From Armatimonadota bacterium (GTDB taxonomy: Bacteria > Armatimonadota > Armatimonadia > Armatimonadales > Capsulimonadaceae), in assembly GCA_025354405.1 (NCBI GenBank), contig JANXMY010000221.1, positions 1-33,654 of the forward strand: a stretch of 33,654 nucleotides of DNA, written 5' to 3'. Made by a program: the position numbers and the translations under genes. Positions within the stretch are counted from its first letter, which is position 1. The number at the start of each line of letters is the position of its first letter. The notes below the pieces were generated by a model. The model made no database searches, was not told the origin of the DNA, and worked only from the letters and a program-made list of their open reading frames with translations. Shown here in pieces: positions 25,681 to 33,654 of the stretch.

Positions 25681-28600
25681 TCACAAATGGACTGCAGTCG
25701 GAGGCCGCCACAACGACGTAAAGTGGTAGTGGCCTGAGCCGACGAGAAACGTTGCCGCCTCCCCATCCATGCCCAGAGACGGAACACCCTGCCGGCCGTT
25801 GATGCCCTGTCCTTCCGTCACGCCCTGACGGGAAGCGGCGGGCACGTAGATAAGAGCCTTGGTATTGACTGGCACGTCCACGTCCAGCACTAGGCCTGTG
25901 CTTCCCAATTGCCAGTGGGTCTTGATCGTCCCATAAACGCTCTCATAAGAGGCGCTGGCAGAGTGCAGATCTGCCCCTCCGGGCCGCGGCTGTATGATGA
26001 ACCGTTTGTAGCCAGGATGGTTTGGATCGGGGGCGATACCGCCGATTGTCCGATACAGCCATTCGCCGCAGGAACCTAAAGCGCAATGGTTCAGCGAGTA
26101 AGCACCGTTTGGGAAGGAGCCGTCCGGAGCGATGACATCCCAGGTCTCCCAGATGGTGGTTGTTTTATGCGACATCATGTAGCCCCAGGATGGCTGCGTG
26201 GTCTGTTCCAGCACCGCATACGCGAGATCGAGCCGGCCGATTTGAGTCAGGGTCGGCAGCAGCCACTGAGTCCCGACAAACCCGGTCGTGAGATGGTTCT
26301 GATGCCGCGTTACGTTAGCCACCAGCTTGTCACCTGCGGACTTGATCAGCATATCCGGCACCAGCCCGATATGCAGTGCCATGACATACGAAGTCTGACT
26401 GCCGCTGCCGACTGTGCCGTCGGGCTGAACAAACTTTGCGATGAAGGCCCTCTTGATGCCGCCGAATAGCGCTTCGTATTTGCGCGCGTCTTCAGCATGC
26501 CCCAGCACGGCTGCCATTTCAGCAAGCTGCTTGGTATCATAGGCAAAGTAGGCTGTCGCAATCAAATCCCCTGGCGTTCCCTCGCCGGCGTTTTTCCAGT
26601 CCTCCGGTGCCGAGACGCTCCCCTTCGTAATCAGCCCCGGACTCTGCGACTGTAAAAAGCTGATCCATTTCCCCATGCCGACATAAGCCGTGCGGACTAT
26701 ATCGGTGTCCCCATAGCTCTGCCACAGTACGAACGGCATGTTGACGCCGACATCGCCCCAGCCACCCCCCGTGCCGCCGGAGTCGCCCGAATACCAGGCG
26801 GGAGCGACATTGGAAAATTGGCCGTCTGTCAGCATGTCGCGCTCCCATTTGCCGTAGAACGCGGCCATATCGAAGTTGAACGCGGCGGTCTGAACGTAAA
26901 AATTGGCGTCTCCGGTCCAGCCAAGGCGTTCGGTACGCTGCGGGCAGTCCATCGGAGCGGACATGTAGGCATCGCGCCCCGACCATTGAAGGTCCGATTG
27001 GAGCTGATTGAGAAATGCGCTGGACGTATGGAAACTACCGATATGCGGAACATCCGTACCGTAGACCACCCCGGTGATGTCGCTCAGCGCAGGCTCCGAA
27101 ACCGCGCCACGGACCTCGACATACTGGAAGCCGTGGAACGTGAACTCCGGCTGGAACACGGCGGCTCCCGATGCGCCGAACGTATAATGGTCTATCGCGT
27201 CGGCATGGGCTCCCGCAATTCCCGGCGTATCCAGCGTGATCAGATTGAGCGTGCCGTCCGTGTTCAGCAGCTCGCCCTGGCGGACGGTAATTGTCGTTCC
27301 CGTTCGGCCGTGAACCCGGACCCGGGCGACACCGGTGATGTCCTGCGGCAGCTTGTAAATGTAGACGCCGGGCTGAGGCTGTGTCACCGACTCAGCGGCG
27401 AGTGTCTGCGTCGCACGGATCGGCGGGTCCATCTGCGCGACTATTTGGATCCGTTTTGGCAGGACAATCGCGGCGGCAGGCCGCCAGGAGGTGTCGTGAA
27501 GCCCGGCCTGATCCCAGCCGGGATGCTCCAAACGCGCATCATACGTTTCACCGTCCATATTGTCGGCATGCACGACCGGCCCGGAAGCATACTCCCACGA
27601 GCCATCGCTGGCGACTATCTGCGTTGTGCCATCGTCGAACTGAACATGCAGCTCCGCGAAAAGTGCCGGACTATCGCTCCCGTAGTTGTTCGGCCCAAAC
27701 CAGGCGACATTGCCGCAGTACCAGCCCGGCGCAAGCTGAACACCGAGAGCATTGCCGCCGCGCCTCAGCAGTCCGGTGACATCGTAGCACTGGTACTGGA
27801 CACGGCGGTAGTAATTTGTCCAGCCGGGGGCGTAGAAACGGTCCCCTACCCGTTTGCCATTGAGGGACGCCGCATAAATACCAAGCGCAGACGCGTAGAG
27901 CCAGGCCCGGCGCACCGGCTTTGCCAGCGTGAATTCGTGACGCAGCATGGGGGTTCGCAGTCCGCCGGTCCCCAGCATGGAATCGGTGCTGGACACGGTC
28001 AGCCCATTCGGGCCGAGTTTCCCGGCGCTGAACAGGGAAGGGAGATTGGCGGCAAAATCGTCTTTGAACAGTGCTTTTCCCGCGGGATCGGTGACTTTCA
28101 GACTGCGGAACGTCGTCGTTTCCGAAGAGGAATCGCGAAACCCGATAGTTCCCTCAGTCAGTGTTTTGTCGACAGTCGTATCGATCAGGTGCCCATCAAT
28201 GTAAGTCGTGATCGTGCTGCCGGATGCCGTGATGCGCAGCACATGCGGCTGCTGAAAGTCGGTATTGGTGTAGCCATATCCCAGGGGAATGTTTTTCAGC
28301 ACCTGATACCCGCCATTGACCCGCAGGTGCGGGCGGAATATCGGCTGGGAGCCGGCCGTGTTGATCTGCCACATGTAGGCGTCGCCCGGACCATGCGCCC
28401 GGAAATAGACCGTCACGGCTTCGTGCTGAATGGTAAAGGACGTTTCGAGTGTAAAGTCCCGCAAACGCAGCTCCTGCTCTGCTGCTTTGATCCATTTCGC
28501 CTTCCATTCTGCCGGGGACAGAACCCCCATCGTCCAGAATGCCGGTGCACTCCATGCGGAAGGCCGTCCCGCCTGATCCCAAATACGAACTCGCCAGAAG

Positions 28601-28980
28601 CATTGGGTATTGGAACGCAGCGGATGCCCAGCGTACTTCACTTCGACAGATTGATCGGATAAAACTTTTCCGGAATTCCAAAGATCCGCGTTTTGGACAA
28701 GCTGCAGAGTGCTGGAAGCGGCTTCGACCTGATACGCGCTTTGACTCTGGCCCCGCACTTCCGGCGTTCGGCTCCGCGAAATCCAGCTTAAACTGGGATG
28801 CGTATCATCAATTCCGAGCGGGTTTGTGAGGAACGCGCATCGTAGCCGGGCCGGCAGCAGCGGGGATACCGAAGAGACTGCCGCCTCCGTAGGCGGCGCA
28901 CAGAGGGTTAAAAAGAGGCTGAGAAACACCACAGCAGTTGTGAGAAAACGAAGCCTTTGGCTCCCATTGGATATTTTCAT
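25681..28980 (-). CDS. Secreted multidomain GH78 alpha-L-rhamnosidase
   Basis: 1099 residues with a signal peptide (hydrophobic 12-33). Order: Fn3-like N-terminal domain about 42-152 (PARLRCAFLTNPLGIDDTHPSLSW... FWRVRIWDQAG); an inserted concanavalin-like/DUF1080-type module about 170-300 (MWQINTAGSQPIFRPHLRVNGG, ITTYIDGHLID); the rhamnosidase N-terminal lectin domain about 345-520; a sandwich about 525-640; the six-hairpin barrel about 645-1015; and a C-terminal sandwich. The canonical catalytic motif MDCPQRTERLGWTGD (677-691) gives D678, E684 and D691; E945 in TTTIWETWD is the expected second catalytic residue. This is the conventional GH78 of the window, with all key residues intact. Acts outside the cytoplasm on terminal alpha-L-rhamnose. 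Confidence 0.95.
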   Translation of the reverse strand: MKISNGSQRLRFLTTAVVFLSLFLTLCAPPTEAAVSSVSPLLPARLRCAFLTNPLGIDDTHPSLSWISRSRTPEVRGQSQSAYQVEAASSTLQLVQNADLWNSGKVLSDQSVEVKYAGHPLRSNTQCFWRVRIWDQAGRPSAWSAPAFWTMGVLSPAEWKAKWIKAAEQELRLRDFTLETSFTIQHEAVTVYFRAHGPGDAYMWQINTAGSQPIFRPHLRVNGGYQVLKNIPLGYGYTNTDFQQPHVLRITASGSTITTYIDGHLIDTTVDKTLTEGTIGFRDSSSETTTFRSLKVTDPAGKALFKDDFAANLPSLFSAGKLGPNGLTVSSTDSMLGTGGLRTPMLRHEFTLAKPVRRAWLYASALGIYAASLNGKRVGDRFYAPGWTNYYRRVQYQCYDVTGLLRRGGNALGVQLAPGWYCGNVAWFGPNNYGSDSPALFAELHVQFDDGTTQIVASDGSWEYASGPVVHADNMDGETYDARLEHPGWDQAGLHDTSWRPAAAIVLPKRIQIVAQMDPPIRATQTLAAESVTQPQPGVYIYKLPQDITGVARVRVHGRTGTTITVRQGELLNTDGTLNLITLDTPGIAGAHADAIDHYTFGASGAAVFQPEFTFHGFQYVEVRGAVSEPALSDITGVVYGTDVPHIGSFHTSSAFLNQLQSDLQWSGRDAYMSAPMDCPQRTERLGWTGDANFYVQTAAFNFDMAAFYGKWERDMLTDGQFSNVAPAWYSGDSGGTGGGWGDVGVNMPFVLWQSYGDTDIVRTAYVGMGKWISFLQSQSPGLITKGSVSAPEDWKNAGEGTPGDLIATAYFAYDTKQLAEMAAVLGHAEDARKYEALFGGIKRAFIAKFVQPDGTVGSGSQTSYVMALHIGLVPDMLIKSAGDKLVANVTRHQNHLTTGFVGTQWLLPTLTQIGRLDLAYAVLEQTTQPSWGYMMSHKTTTIWETWDVIAPDGSFPNGAYSLNHCALGSCGEWLYRTIGGIAPDPNHPGYKRFIIQPRPGGADLHSASASYESVYGTIKTHWQLGSTGLVLDVDVPVNTKALIYVPAASRQGVTEGQGINGRQGVPSLGMDGEAATFLVGSGHYHFTSLWRPPTAVHL

Positions 28981-29054
28981 AGTTTGTAGGGGCTTCCCAA
29001 ATTAGTGCCGGTGAAGAGGCTTGAGACAAAAAAGCCTGAGTCAAAAGAAGCGTG

Positions 29055-29095
29055 GGAGTAAACTCCTGCGCTGTAGGGGCGCTGCTTGCTGCGCC
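29055..29095. repeat. Paired small palindromes in the GH95-GH78 gap (REP-like)
   Basis: The 202-bp gap 28981-29182 holds GGAGT-aa-ACTCC (29055-29066) followed by GGCGC-tgcttgct-GCGCC (29078-29095), the latter with additional inner GC pairs. The second unit resembles GC-rich REP-type intergenic elements. Nearby, AGGCTT and AAGCCT also pair (about 29018-29036) but without a terminator T-run. No promoter was convincing here. Confidence 0.45.
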
Positions 29096-29182
29096 TGCCA
29101 AGTTTTGCCCTCCAACTTTCAGTCCAGGCTTTGAGAGAGCCGAATATTTATGCAGCAAAGCCGTTTGCAGGTAACAGTTTTA

Positions 29183-32100
29183 CTAAACACGCCGCAGATC
29201 ATAAAGATTGCCCGAGGTTGTCTCGAAGATAATCACGCCCGGTTCAGGATGCTGAACGGAGACCGGGTGTCCGCCAGACGCGACCCGAATTGGCCCGGAC
29301 GCACGGAGACGCACGTGGCCGCCCAGGAGGGAGCGAACAGTTGCCGTATGCAGCACCCCCTTCTGCCAGGCGATGTCTACCTCAAACCCACCCCGCGCTT
29401 TCAAGCCGTGAACATGGCCCTGTGGCCAGACGGCTGGCAGGGCGGGCAGCAGGTGCAGCTCACCTCCCTGGCTTTGGAGAAGCATCTCGCACAGGCCTGA
29501 AACCGCGCCGAAATTGCCATCAATCTGGAACGGCGGGTGCAGGTCAAATAAATTGGGTGCGGTCCGCTCCGGGGTCAGCAGCATTTGGAGCAGCTTGTAG
29601 GCATGGTCGCCGTCTCCCAGCCTGGCCCACAGATTGATCTTCCAGGCCAGCGACCAGCCAGTCGCCTCGTCGCCACGCATTTCCAGTGACTTTCGGGCGG
29701 CGGCGAACAGTTCCGGCGTTTCGCGCCGCGTGATCTGATGGCTGGGGAAGAGGCCGTAGAGGTGGGAGACATGGCGGTTGTGGAGGTCTGCAGTCGCGTC
29801 CCAGTCTTCGAGCCACTCTTGAAGCTGCCCCAGGTGACCAATCTGCATCGGGGCGAGCCGAGCCCGTGCGGCCTGGACTTTAGCTCGGAAATCAGCGTCA
29901 ATTCCCAGCAGCAGGCAGGCCTGGGCACAGGCATCAAACAAATCCCGCAGGATCTGCATGTCCATGGTCGGCCCGGCACAGACAAAAGCGCCCTGAGCCG
30001 CGTGGTGCGGCACTTCCGGCGACACTGAGGGACATGTCACCAGCCAGCCGTGAGTCGGTTCTTCCACTAATGTGTCCAGGAAGAACTGGGCCGCGCCTTT
30101 CATCAGAGGATAGTGACGCGCCAGGGCGGCTTTGTCCAGGGTAAACTCGTAATGATCCCAGAGGCTCTTGCACAGCCACGCGCCGCCTGTGGGCCACATG
30201 CCCGGCTCGGCGAAATCCACTGGGGCCGTGCCGCGCCAGCCATCCGTGTTGTGGTGGCAGACCCAGCCACCTGCCCCATACTGCTCCTTTGCGGTGTTTT
30301 GGCCCGCTTCCGCAAGCTCCGTGATCATATCGAAAAGCGGCTGATAGCATTCGGTCAGGTTGGCAGGCGCGGCGGGCCAATAGTTCATCTCGGTATTGAT
30401 GTTAACCGTATACTTGCTGCCCCACGGCGGGGAAAGGCTATCGTTCCAAAGCCCCTGTAGCGTCGCCGGCTGGCCGCTGGGCCGGGAGCAGGAAAGGAGC
30501 AGGTAGCGCCCGAACTGGAAATGAAGCACGGTGAGCTGCGGGTCGAGACCGTTATTGAACGCATGGACGCGCTCATCCGTCGGCCGATTTGCCGCGGCAG
30601 TCGTTCCCAGATCAAGCGCGGTCCGCTGGAAAAAGTGCCCGTAGTCGGCGACATGTGCCTGACGAAGCGCGGCGAACGACTGAGAGGCGGCGGCTTGCAG
30701 GGGTATCTGCGCTTTTTGGGCGGCGTCTGCGGTGACATCGCGGTAGTTTCGATAACTGGTTCCGATGGAGACGAGAACGGTCACCGAGTTGGCTCCCGAC
30801 ACAAAGAGGACACCTTTCTCCGTCCGAGCCGTTCCACCGTCGACTTTCGCGTGTGCCAGCGCATGGAAGCGGACCGCCCCCTTGACGCCGTTTGCGTCAC
30901 CGCTGACGCCATTCAAGGCAATTGTATGGCCATCAACGGTGGCTGACTCTGACTGCTGAGGGCTGCTGAACCGGGCGCTGAACGAAACCTGACCGGGTTT
31001 GTCCGCCGTCAGATGCAGAACCAGAAGGCCTGCCGGGACACTGGCAAAGCACTCGCGATGGAAGCGCACTCCGTCGGCGACATAACTCACCTGGGCCGTC
31101 GCCGTGTCCAGGGACAATTCCCGACGATAATCCGACACAGCATCGATCTCCGGGAAATCGACGGTGAGATTCCCGACGGTCTGGTAGGGCAGTTCCGGCG
31201 CGGGGGTGCCCATAAACTTCGCATCGATGAGTGCCTGCGCCTCGTTCCACTTCTCCGCAAATATGAGTCGGCGGATCTCGGGCAATGCCTCAAGCCCCTG
31301 CGGGTTGGCAGGCGTGTAGGGGGCGCCGGCCCAGACAGTGCCTTCGTTAAGCTGGAGCCGTTCCCTGGTGACACCTCCGAATATCATCGCACTCAAGTGA
31401 CCATTGCCGACCGGCAAGGCTTCCTCCCACTGCTGCGCGGGGCGACGGTACCACAGCGTCAGCGGTGACGATGGCGCAGGCGCTTCTCCCATAATCTTCA
31501 TATCCCCCCCATCCCGCTGTAATACCAGCACCCCCATAAGAGGCAAGATCTTCTTCCTTGGGTGAGCCGGCAATCGCCAGTCGCCGAGGACGCCGGGCAG
31601 GGACGTCTTCTGCAGGCCCAACCCCGCCGCCCGGCCCGCGATTTCCGCGGCTGTCAACGCACGACCGTAAAGCGCCGCCCGGCGGATACTCCCGTGGAAA
31701 CGATTGCCGCCGTCTGGGTCCATTCCAATCCGAAGCGGCACAGAAGTCGGAACCAGCGGAGGAAATGCCCCTTCAGTCTGCCGCGCCACTTCTTTGCCGT
31801 CCACATAGAGCGCCATGATCTTTTGTGCGGCACTGTAAACGCCGACGACATGTGTCCAGTGATCTGCGGACAGCTTCGCCGCGTAGTGACACTGCCCATT
31901 GGCTGTGATCAGGCGCAGCGAATTTCCGGGATAAGTATCCAGCGTGAAGCTGTTGTTGGTTCCTGGAATCAGCTTGTCGAGGATGCGCCCACCCCCCTCG
32001 GCCATCGGGTCCGATTTCACCCAGGCTTCCAGAGTCACTGCATCCGCCGGACGCAGCGCGGGATCGTCTGCTGCCGCTTGATAGATAGGGCCGTGCTCGC

Positions 32101-32215
32101 CCAGGCGCAGGCTATCCTCCGGCAGGGTATCCGCCCACGCGGCGTCACCCACCCGCAAGAGTGATCCGGCGACTACGGCCCCAATTCCAGCTTGAAGAAA
32201 CTCTCGACGCTTCAT
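29183..32215 (-). CDS. GH95 alpha-L-fucosidase with N-terminal LamG domain and Tat-type signal
   Basis: 1010 residues, longer than a bare GH95 because of an N-terminal concanavalin/LamG module (about 35-200: [47 protein letters not shown]). The leader [20 protein letters not shown] has the twin arginine of Tat substrates. GH95 begins about 252 with [27 protein letters not shown]. In the (alpha/alpha)6 barrel, N605 and N607 ([12 protein letters not shown]), E734 (PSVSPE) and D899 (FQIDGNFG) correspond to the Asn/Asn/Glu/Asp catalytic set known from Bifidobacterium AfcA. The start has GAGGA five bases upstream. Cleaves alpha-1,2-linked L-fucose, or L-galactose in some plant-glycan members. It follows a decayed GH29 fucosidase by 25 bp. 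Confidence 0.94.
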   Translation of the reverse strand: MKRREFLQAGIGAVVAGSLLRVGDAAWADTLPEDSLRLGEHGPIYQAAADDPALRPADAVTLEAWVKSDPMAEGGGRILDKLIPGTNNSFTLDTYPGNSLRLITANGQCHYAAKLSADHWTHVVGVYSAAQKIMALYVDGKEVARQTEGAFPPLVPTSVPLRIGMDPDGGNRFHGSIRRAALYGRALTAAEIAGRAAGLGLQKTSLPGVLGDWRLPAHPRKKILPLMGVLVLQRDGGDMKIMGEAPAPSSPLTLWYRRPAQQWEEALPVGNGHLSAMIFGGVTRERLQLNEGTVWAGAPYTPANPQGLEALPEIRRLIFAEKWNEAQALIDAKFMGTPAPELPYQTVGNLTVDFPEIDAVSDYRRELSLDTATAQVSYVADGVRFHRECFASVPAGLLVLHLTADKPGQVSFSARFSSPQQSESATVDGHTIALNGVSGDANGVKGAVRFHALAHAKVDGGTARTEKGVLFVSGANSVTVLVSIGTSYRNYRDVTADAAQKAQIPLQAAASQSFAALRQAHVADYGHFFQRTALDLGTTAAANRPTDERVHAFNNGLDPQLTVLHFQFGRYLLLSCSRPSGQPATLQGLWNDSLSPPWGSKYTVNINTEMNYWPAAPANLTECYQPLFDMITELAEAGQNTAKEQYGAGGWVCHHNTDGWRGTAPVDFAEPGMWPTGGAWLCKSLWDHYEFTLDKAALARHYPLMKGAAQFFLDTLVEEPTHGWLVTCPSVSPEVPHHAAQGAFVCAGPTMDMQILRDLFDACAQACLLLGIDADFRAKVQAARARLAPMQIGHLGQLQEWLEDWDATADLHNRHVSHLYGLFPSHQITRRETPELFAAARKSLEMRGDEATGWSLAWKINLWARLGDGDHAYKLLQMLLTPERTAPNLFDLHPPFQIDGNFGAVSGLCEMLLQSQGGELHLLPALPAVWPQGHVHGLKARGGFEVDIAWQKGVLHTATVRSLLGGHVRLRASGPIRVASGGHPVSVQHPEPGVIIFETTSGNLYDLRRV

Positions 32216-32240
32216 AATATTCCTCAGCCTCGATGATCGG

Positions 32241-32813
32241 CTACAGCGCCGCAGACGGCGTCAAGGTAATCCGGCGCAGGTTCATGACATCCCCGTTTGG
32301 CATAGTGAGCGTCTTAAGTAAGAGGGTATGCAACCCTGCCGTCAATGTCAGCGTCTCGCCCTTGCCAGCACTTTTGCGCTCCGCACCCGCGTTTGGAGAT
32401 CCGAGAGGGTCAATCCGCTCGTGGGCCAAACAAAGACATTTAAGTACAGTGTACTCCCCTTAATCGTGCTGTGGCCATCGAAAGGAAGGTGCCTGTACGG
32501 GCTATGCGTCGTGCCGTAGATACTGGCACCATTGAGACCCATCCAGGCACCTCCCTTTCGATGGCCGCAGCACTTCCGGAGCGGGAATGACGCCCGTCGC
32601 ATCCGGGCCGACATTGAGCAGATAGGTGCCGCCCTTGCGGGCAATATCGATCAGGTTGCGGAGCAGCATTTCTGTTGGATTGAAATTGGTGTCATAACTC
32701 TTGTAGCCCCAGGTATCGTTGATCGTCATGCAGGTTTCCCAGTCTTTGCCGGGAAAGCCCTTCGCGGGGATATTCTACTCGGGCGTTTCGGTATCCCCGA
32801 GGATGCCGGCCAG
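32241..32813 (-). pseudogene. Decayed GH29 alpha-L-fucosidase remnant (nonsense plus two frameshifts, 5' truncated)
   Basis: About 190 codons of GH29 C-terminal sequence are readable in three frames. From 32813 the frame reads LAGILGDTETPE, then a TAG at 32777-32775 where GH29 proteins usually have Gln (CAG to TAG), then NIPAKGFPGKDWETCMTIND, the well-conserved WGYKSYDTNF and LLNVGP segments, and GVIPAPEVLR. Near 32560 homology shifts frame to GGAWMGLNGASIYGTTHSPY, and continues to QTRVRSAKVLA. Near 32355 it shifts again to GKGETLTLTAG and ends at TAG 32241. The catalytic barrel with the nucleophile Asp is absent upstream. Transcribed toward GH95, so it was probably once part of that unit. 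The alternative of three small genes is unlikely given the colinear homology. Confidence 0.88.
32466..32573. repeat. 30-nt inverted repeat (28/30 matched) inside the GH29 remnant
   Basis: The arm at 32466-32495 (begins GTGCTGTGGCCATCG) and the arm at 32544-32573 (whose reverse complement begins GTGCTGCGGCCATCG) match at 28 of 30 positions across a 48-nt loop. The left arm encodes the GH29-like RHLPFDGHS segment on the minus strand. The right arm coincides with the first frameshift, between EVLR and GAWMG, and replaces sequence that should be coding. Confidence 0.85.
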
Positions 32814-32826
32814 AGAAAACCACCAT

Positions 32827-32857
32827 GAGTGATCCGTTTGGTTACGATGCATCACTC
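32827..32857. repeat. 7-bp inverted repeat upstream of the GH29 remnant
   Basis: GAGTGAT (32827-32833) and ATCACTC (32851-32857) pair perfectly over a 17-nt spacer, at the point where GH29 homology fades. Could be an old operator or chance. The rest of 32858-32963 shows a TTGACA on the minus strand (32901-32896) but no -10 at the right distance, and no gene. Confidence 0.3.
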
Positions 32858-32963
32858 TTGTTCTTATCTTTCCGCATGGGAGGTACTATTTCCTGTGTCA
32901 AGAAAGCGAGAGCGCTTTGGTCGATTTCGCAGTTTTATCACTATGTCACGAGAAAATACAAAC

Positions 32964-32997
32964 AAAAAACGGTCCGGCCTGTGGAGGCCGGGCCGTT
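32964..32997 (-). terminator. Intrinsic terminator of the DUF1559 gene
   Basis: On the minus strand, 19 nt after the TAA stop, AACGGCCCGGCCT pairs with AGGCCGGACCGTT (12 of 13 pairs, one C-A mismatch) across a CCAC loop and runs directly into TTTTTT. This is a textbook Rho-independent terminator, separating the DUF1559 gene from the glycosidase genes. Confidence 0.93.
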
Positions 32998-33015
32998 GGG
33001 AGAAAGTCTGATAGG

Positions 33016-33654
33016 TTAGGAGGGCGAGAAGGTCGCCGTGATCGGAGCACCGTTACAGGAGCTGCCGACTTTGCTGCCTGAAGCTGCCTGACCACCAGAT
33101 GGTGTCGCGCCGCCGGTGAGGGTGGTCGTGCCGGTTGTGTAGTCGTTCGGGTAGGCGCCGCAGTCGCCGGCCTGGTTGTTCCAGCCTGCAGAGATACCGG
33201 TTGAGAGCAGGTACTTCACATGGCCATCGGTGAAGGCGTAGTTTGCCCCCGCCGTATGGACCGGAATGGTGGAGAAGATGGCAGTGTTTGCGGCAGGTGT
33301 GCCGGGGAATTGGCCGGTCACATATTTCGGACCGTTGTTTCCTGCACTGTAGATGCCGTTGCCGCCTGGTGAGGAGCCGTCAACATAACCTCTCGGATCC
33401 AAGTTCAGAACGTCAGCCTGCTGGCCCTGGCACTCAAAGAAAAGGATTGTCCCGGCAGGAGCCGCCAGACCCGCAAGAGCGATGCCGCCGTTTGCAGGTC
33501 CACCGGTCGGAATATTCGATAGGTCACGGTTGAGACCATAAGAAACAGGGATAGCACCCGTGATACCAGCTCCTTGTGTGGCTGAGATGCCTCCGTTCCC
33601 GGTAACATCCAGCGTAACCTGTTGGCCAGAAGTGGAGTCATCGGGGCACTTGAG
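33016..33654 (-). CDS. DUF1559 prepilin-like protein, C-terminal part (5' end outside the window)
   Basis: The frame is open to the window edge (first residues LKCPDDSTSGQQV), so about 212 C-terminal residues are visible and the N-terminal prepilin cleavage motif and membrane helix are not. KCPDD followed by VSYGLNRDLS matches the central DUF1559 pattern, and the end carries the exact H-X9-DG motif (HTAGANYAFTDG, then HVKYLL) that defines the family C-terminus. Such proteins are type II/IV pseudopilin-like surface proteins, present in dozens to hundreds of copies in Planctomycetota and also common in Verrucomicrobiota and Armatimonadota. Cargo or role here is unknown. It has its own strong terminator, so it is not part of the glycosidase operons. 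Confidence 0.93.
   Translation of the reverse strand, partial: LKCPDDSTSGQQVTLDVTGNGGISATQGAGITGAIPVSYGLNRDLSNIPTGGPANGGIALAGLAAPAGTILFFECQGQQADVLNLDPRGYVDGSSPGGNGIYSAGNNGPKYVTGQFPGTPAANTAIFSTIPVHTAGANYAFTDGHVKYLLSTGISAGWNNQAGDCGAYPNDYTTGTTTLTGGATPSGGQAASGSKVGSSCNGAPITATFSPS

Noticed and set aside
26818-28662. 614-residue plus-strand reading frame opposite the long GH78 gene
   Set aside because: Antisense shadow in GC-rich DNA: no recognisable domain, and the minus strand has a complete, motif-bearing GH78.
29015-29040. AGGCTT/AAGCCT hairpin as a terminator
   Set aside because: The A/T-run is in the loop, not after the stem, on either strand.
32825-33019. Small plus-strand reading frames between the GH29 remnant and the DUF1559 gene
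   Set aside because: They run through the terminator hairpin and have no ribosome site or recognisable sequence.
1-33654. Mobile elements, CRISPR arrays, tRNA/rRNA genes
   Set aside because: No transposase or integrase motifs, no spaced direct-repeat arrays and no tRNA-like cloverleaf was noticed on either strand; this was checked by eye only.

Overview
The window reads as GC-rich bacterial chromosome (no tRNA, rRNA, CRISPR or transposase seen) built around breakdown of L-rhamnose- and L-fucose-containing plant polysaccharide. The partial gene at the right edge is a DUF1559 prepilin-like protein with an exact H-X9-DG motif, a family expanded in Planctomycetota, Verrucomicrobiota/Lentisphaerota and Armatimonadota. 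Together with the many glycosidases and frequent TTG/GTG starts, this suggests a polysaccharide-degrading member of one of those groups; Armatimonadota (Capsulimonas-like) is my best guess, but this is inference.

Layout. 1-528 is the 3' end of an unidentified protein. 754-1680 is a GH43 glycosidase. 1689-3775 is a divergent LysR regulator / YeiH-type membrane protein pair. 3872-6973 is a large GH106-like glycosidase with no signal peptide. 14806-7004 (minus strand) is one tight operon, lutA-lutB-lutC-rhaI-rhaB-rhaEW, with translationally coupled joints. A divergent AraC-family regulator (14945-15850) is its obvious candidate controller, and a TACAAT-N6-ATTGTA palindrome lies between them. 23282-15859 (minus strand) is a second operon: a secreted GH78-type rhamnosidase, a secreted protein of unknown function, a roughly 13-TM DUF6785-type membrane protein and a cytoplasmic GH78-type rhamnosidase. 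It is preceded by a perfect TTGACA-N17-TATAAT promoter with a 23-bp near-perfect palindrome at the expected start site. 32215-23447 (minus strand) carries a GH95 fucosidase, a long multidomain GH78 rhamnosidase and a GH71/GH99-like protein. 32813-32241 is a decayed GH29 fucosidase. 33654-33016 is the DUF1559 gene, ended by a strong intrinsic terminator.

How it fits together. Secreted GH78, GH95 and GH99-like enzymes would trim rhamnosyl and fucosyl residues from pectin (RG-I/RG-II) or similar glycans. The DUF6785 protein is the only plausible importer in the window. The cytoplasmic GH78-, GH106- and GH43-type enzymes would finish oligosaccharides inside. RhaI, RhaB and RhaEW would convert L-rhamnose to DHAP plus L-lactaldehyde and then L-lactate, and LutABC would oxidise lactate to pyruvate, so one transcript encodes the whole path from rhamnose to central metabolism.

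Points most worth following up: the orphan-type transporter inside the rhamnosidase operon; the promoter/operator at 23307-23364; and the GH29 pseudogene, whose first frameshift coincides with one arm of a 30-nt inverted repeat (28/30 matched), as expected from a templated quasi-palindrome mutation.
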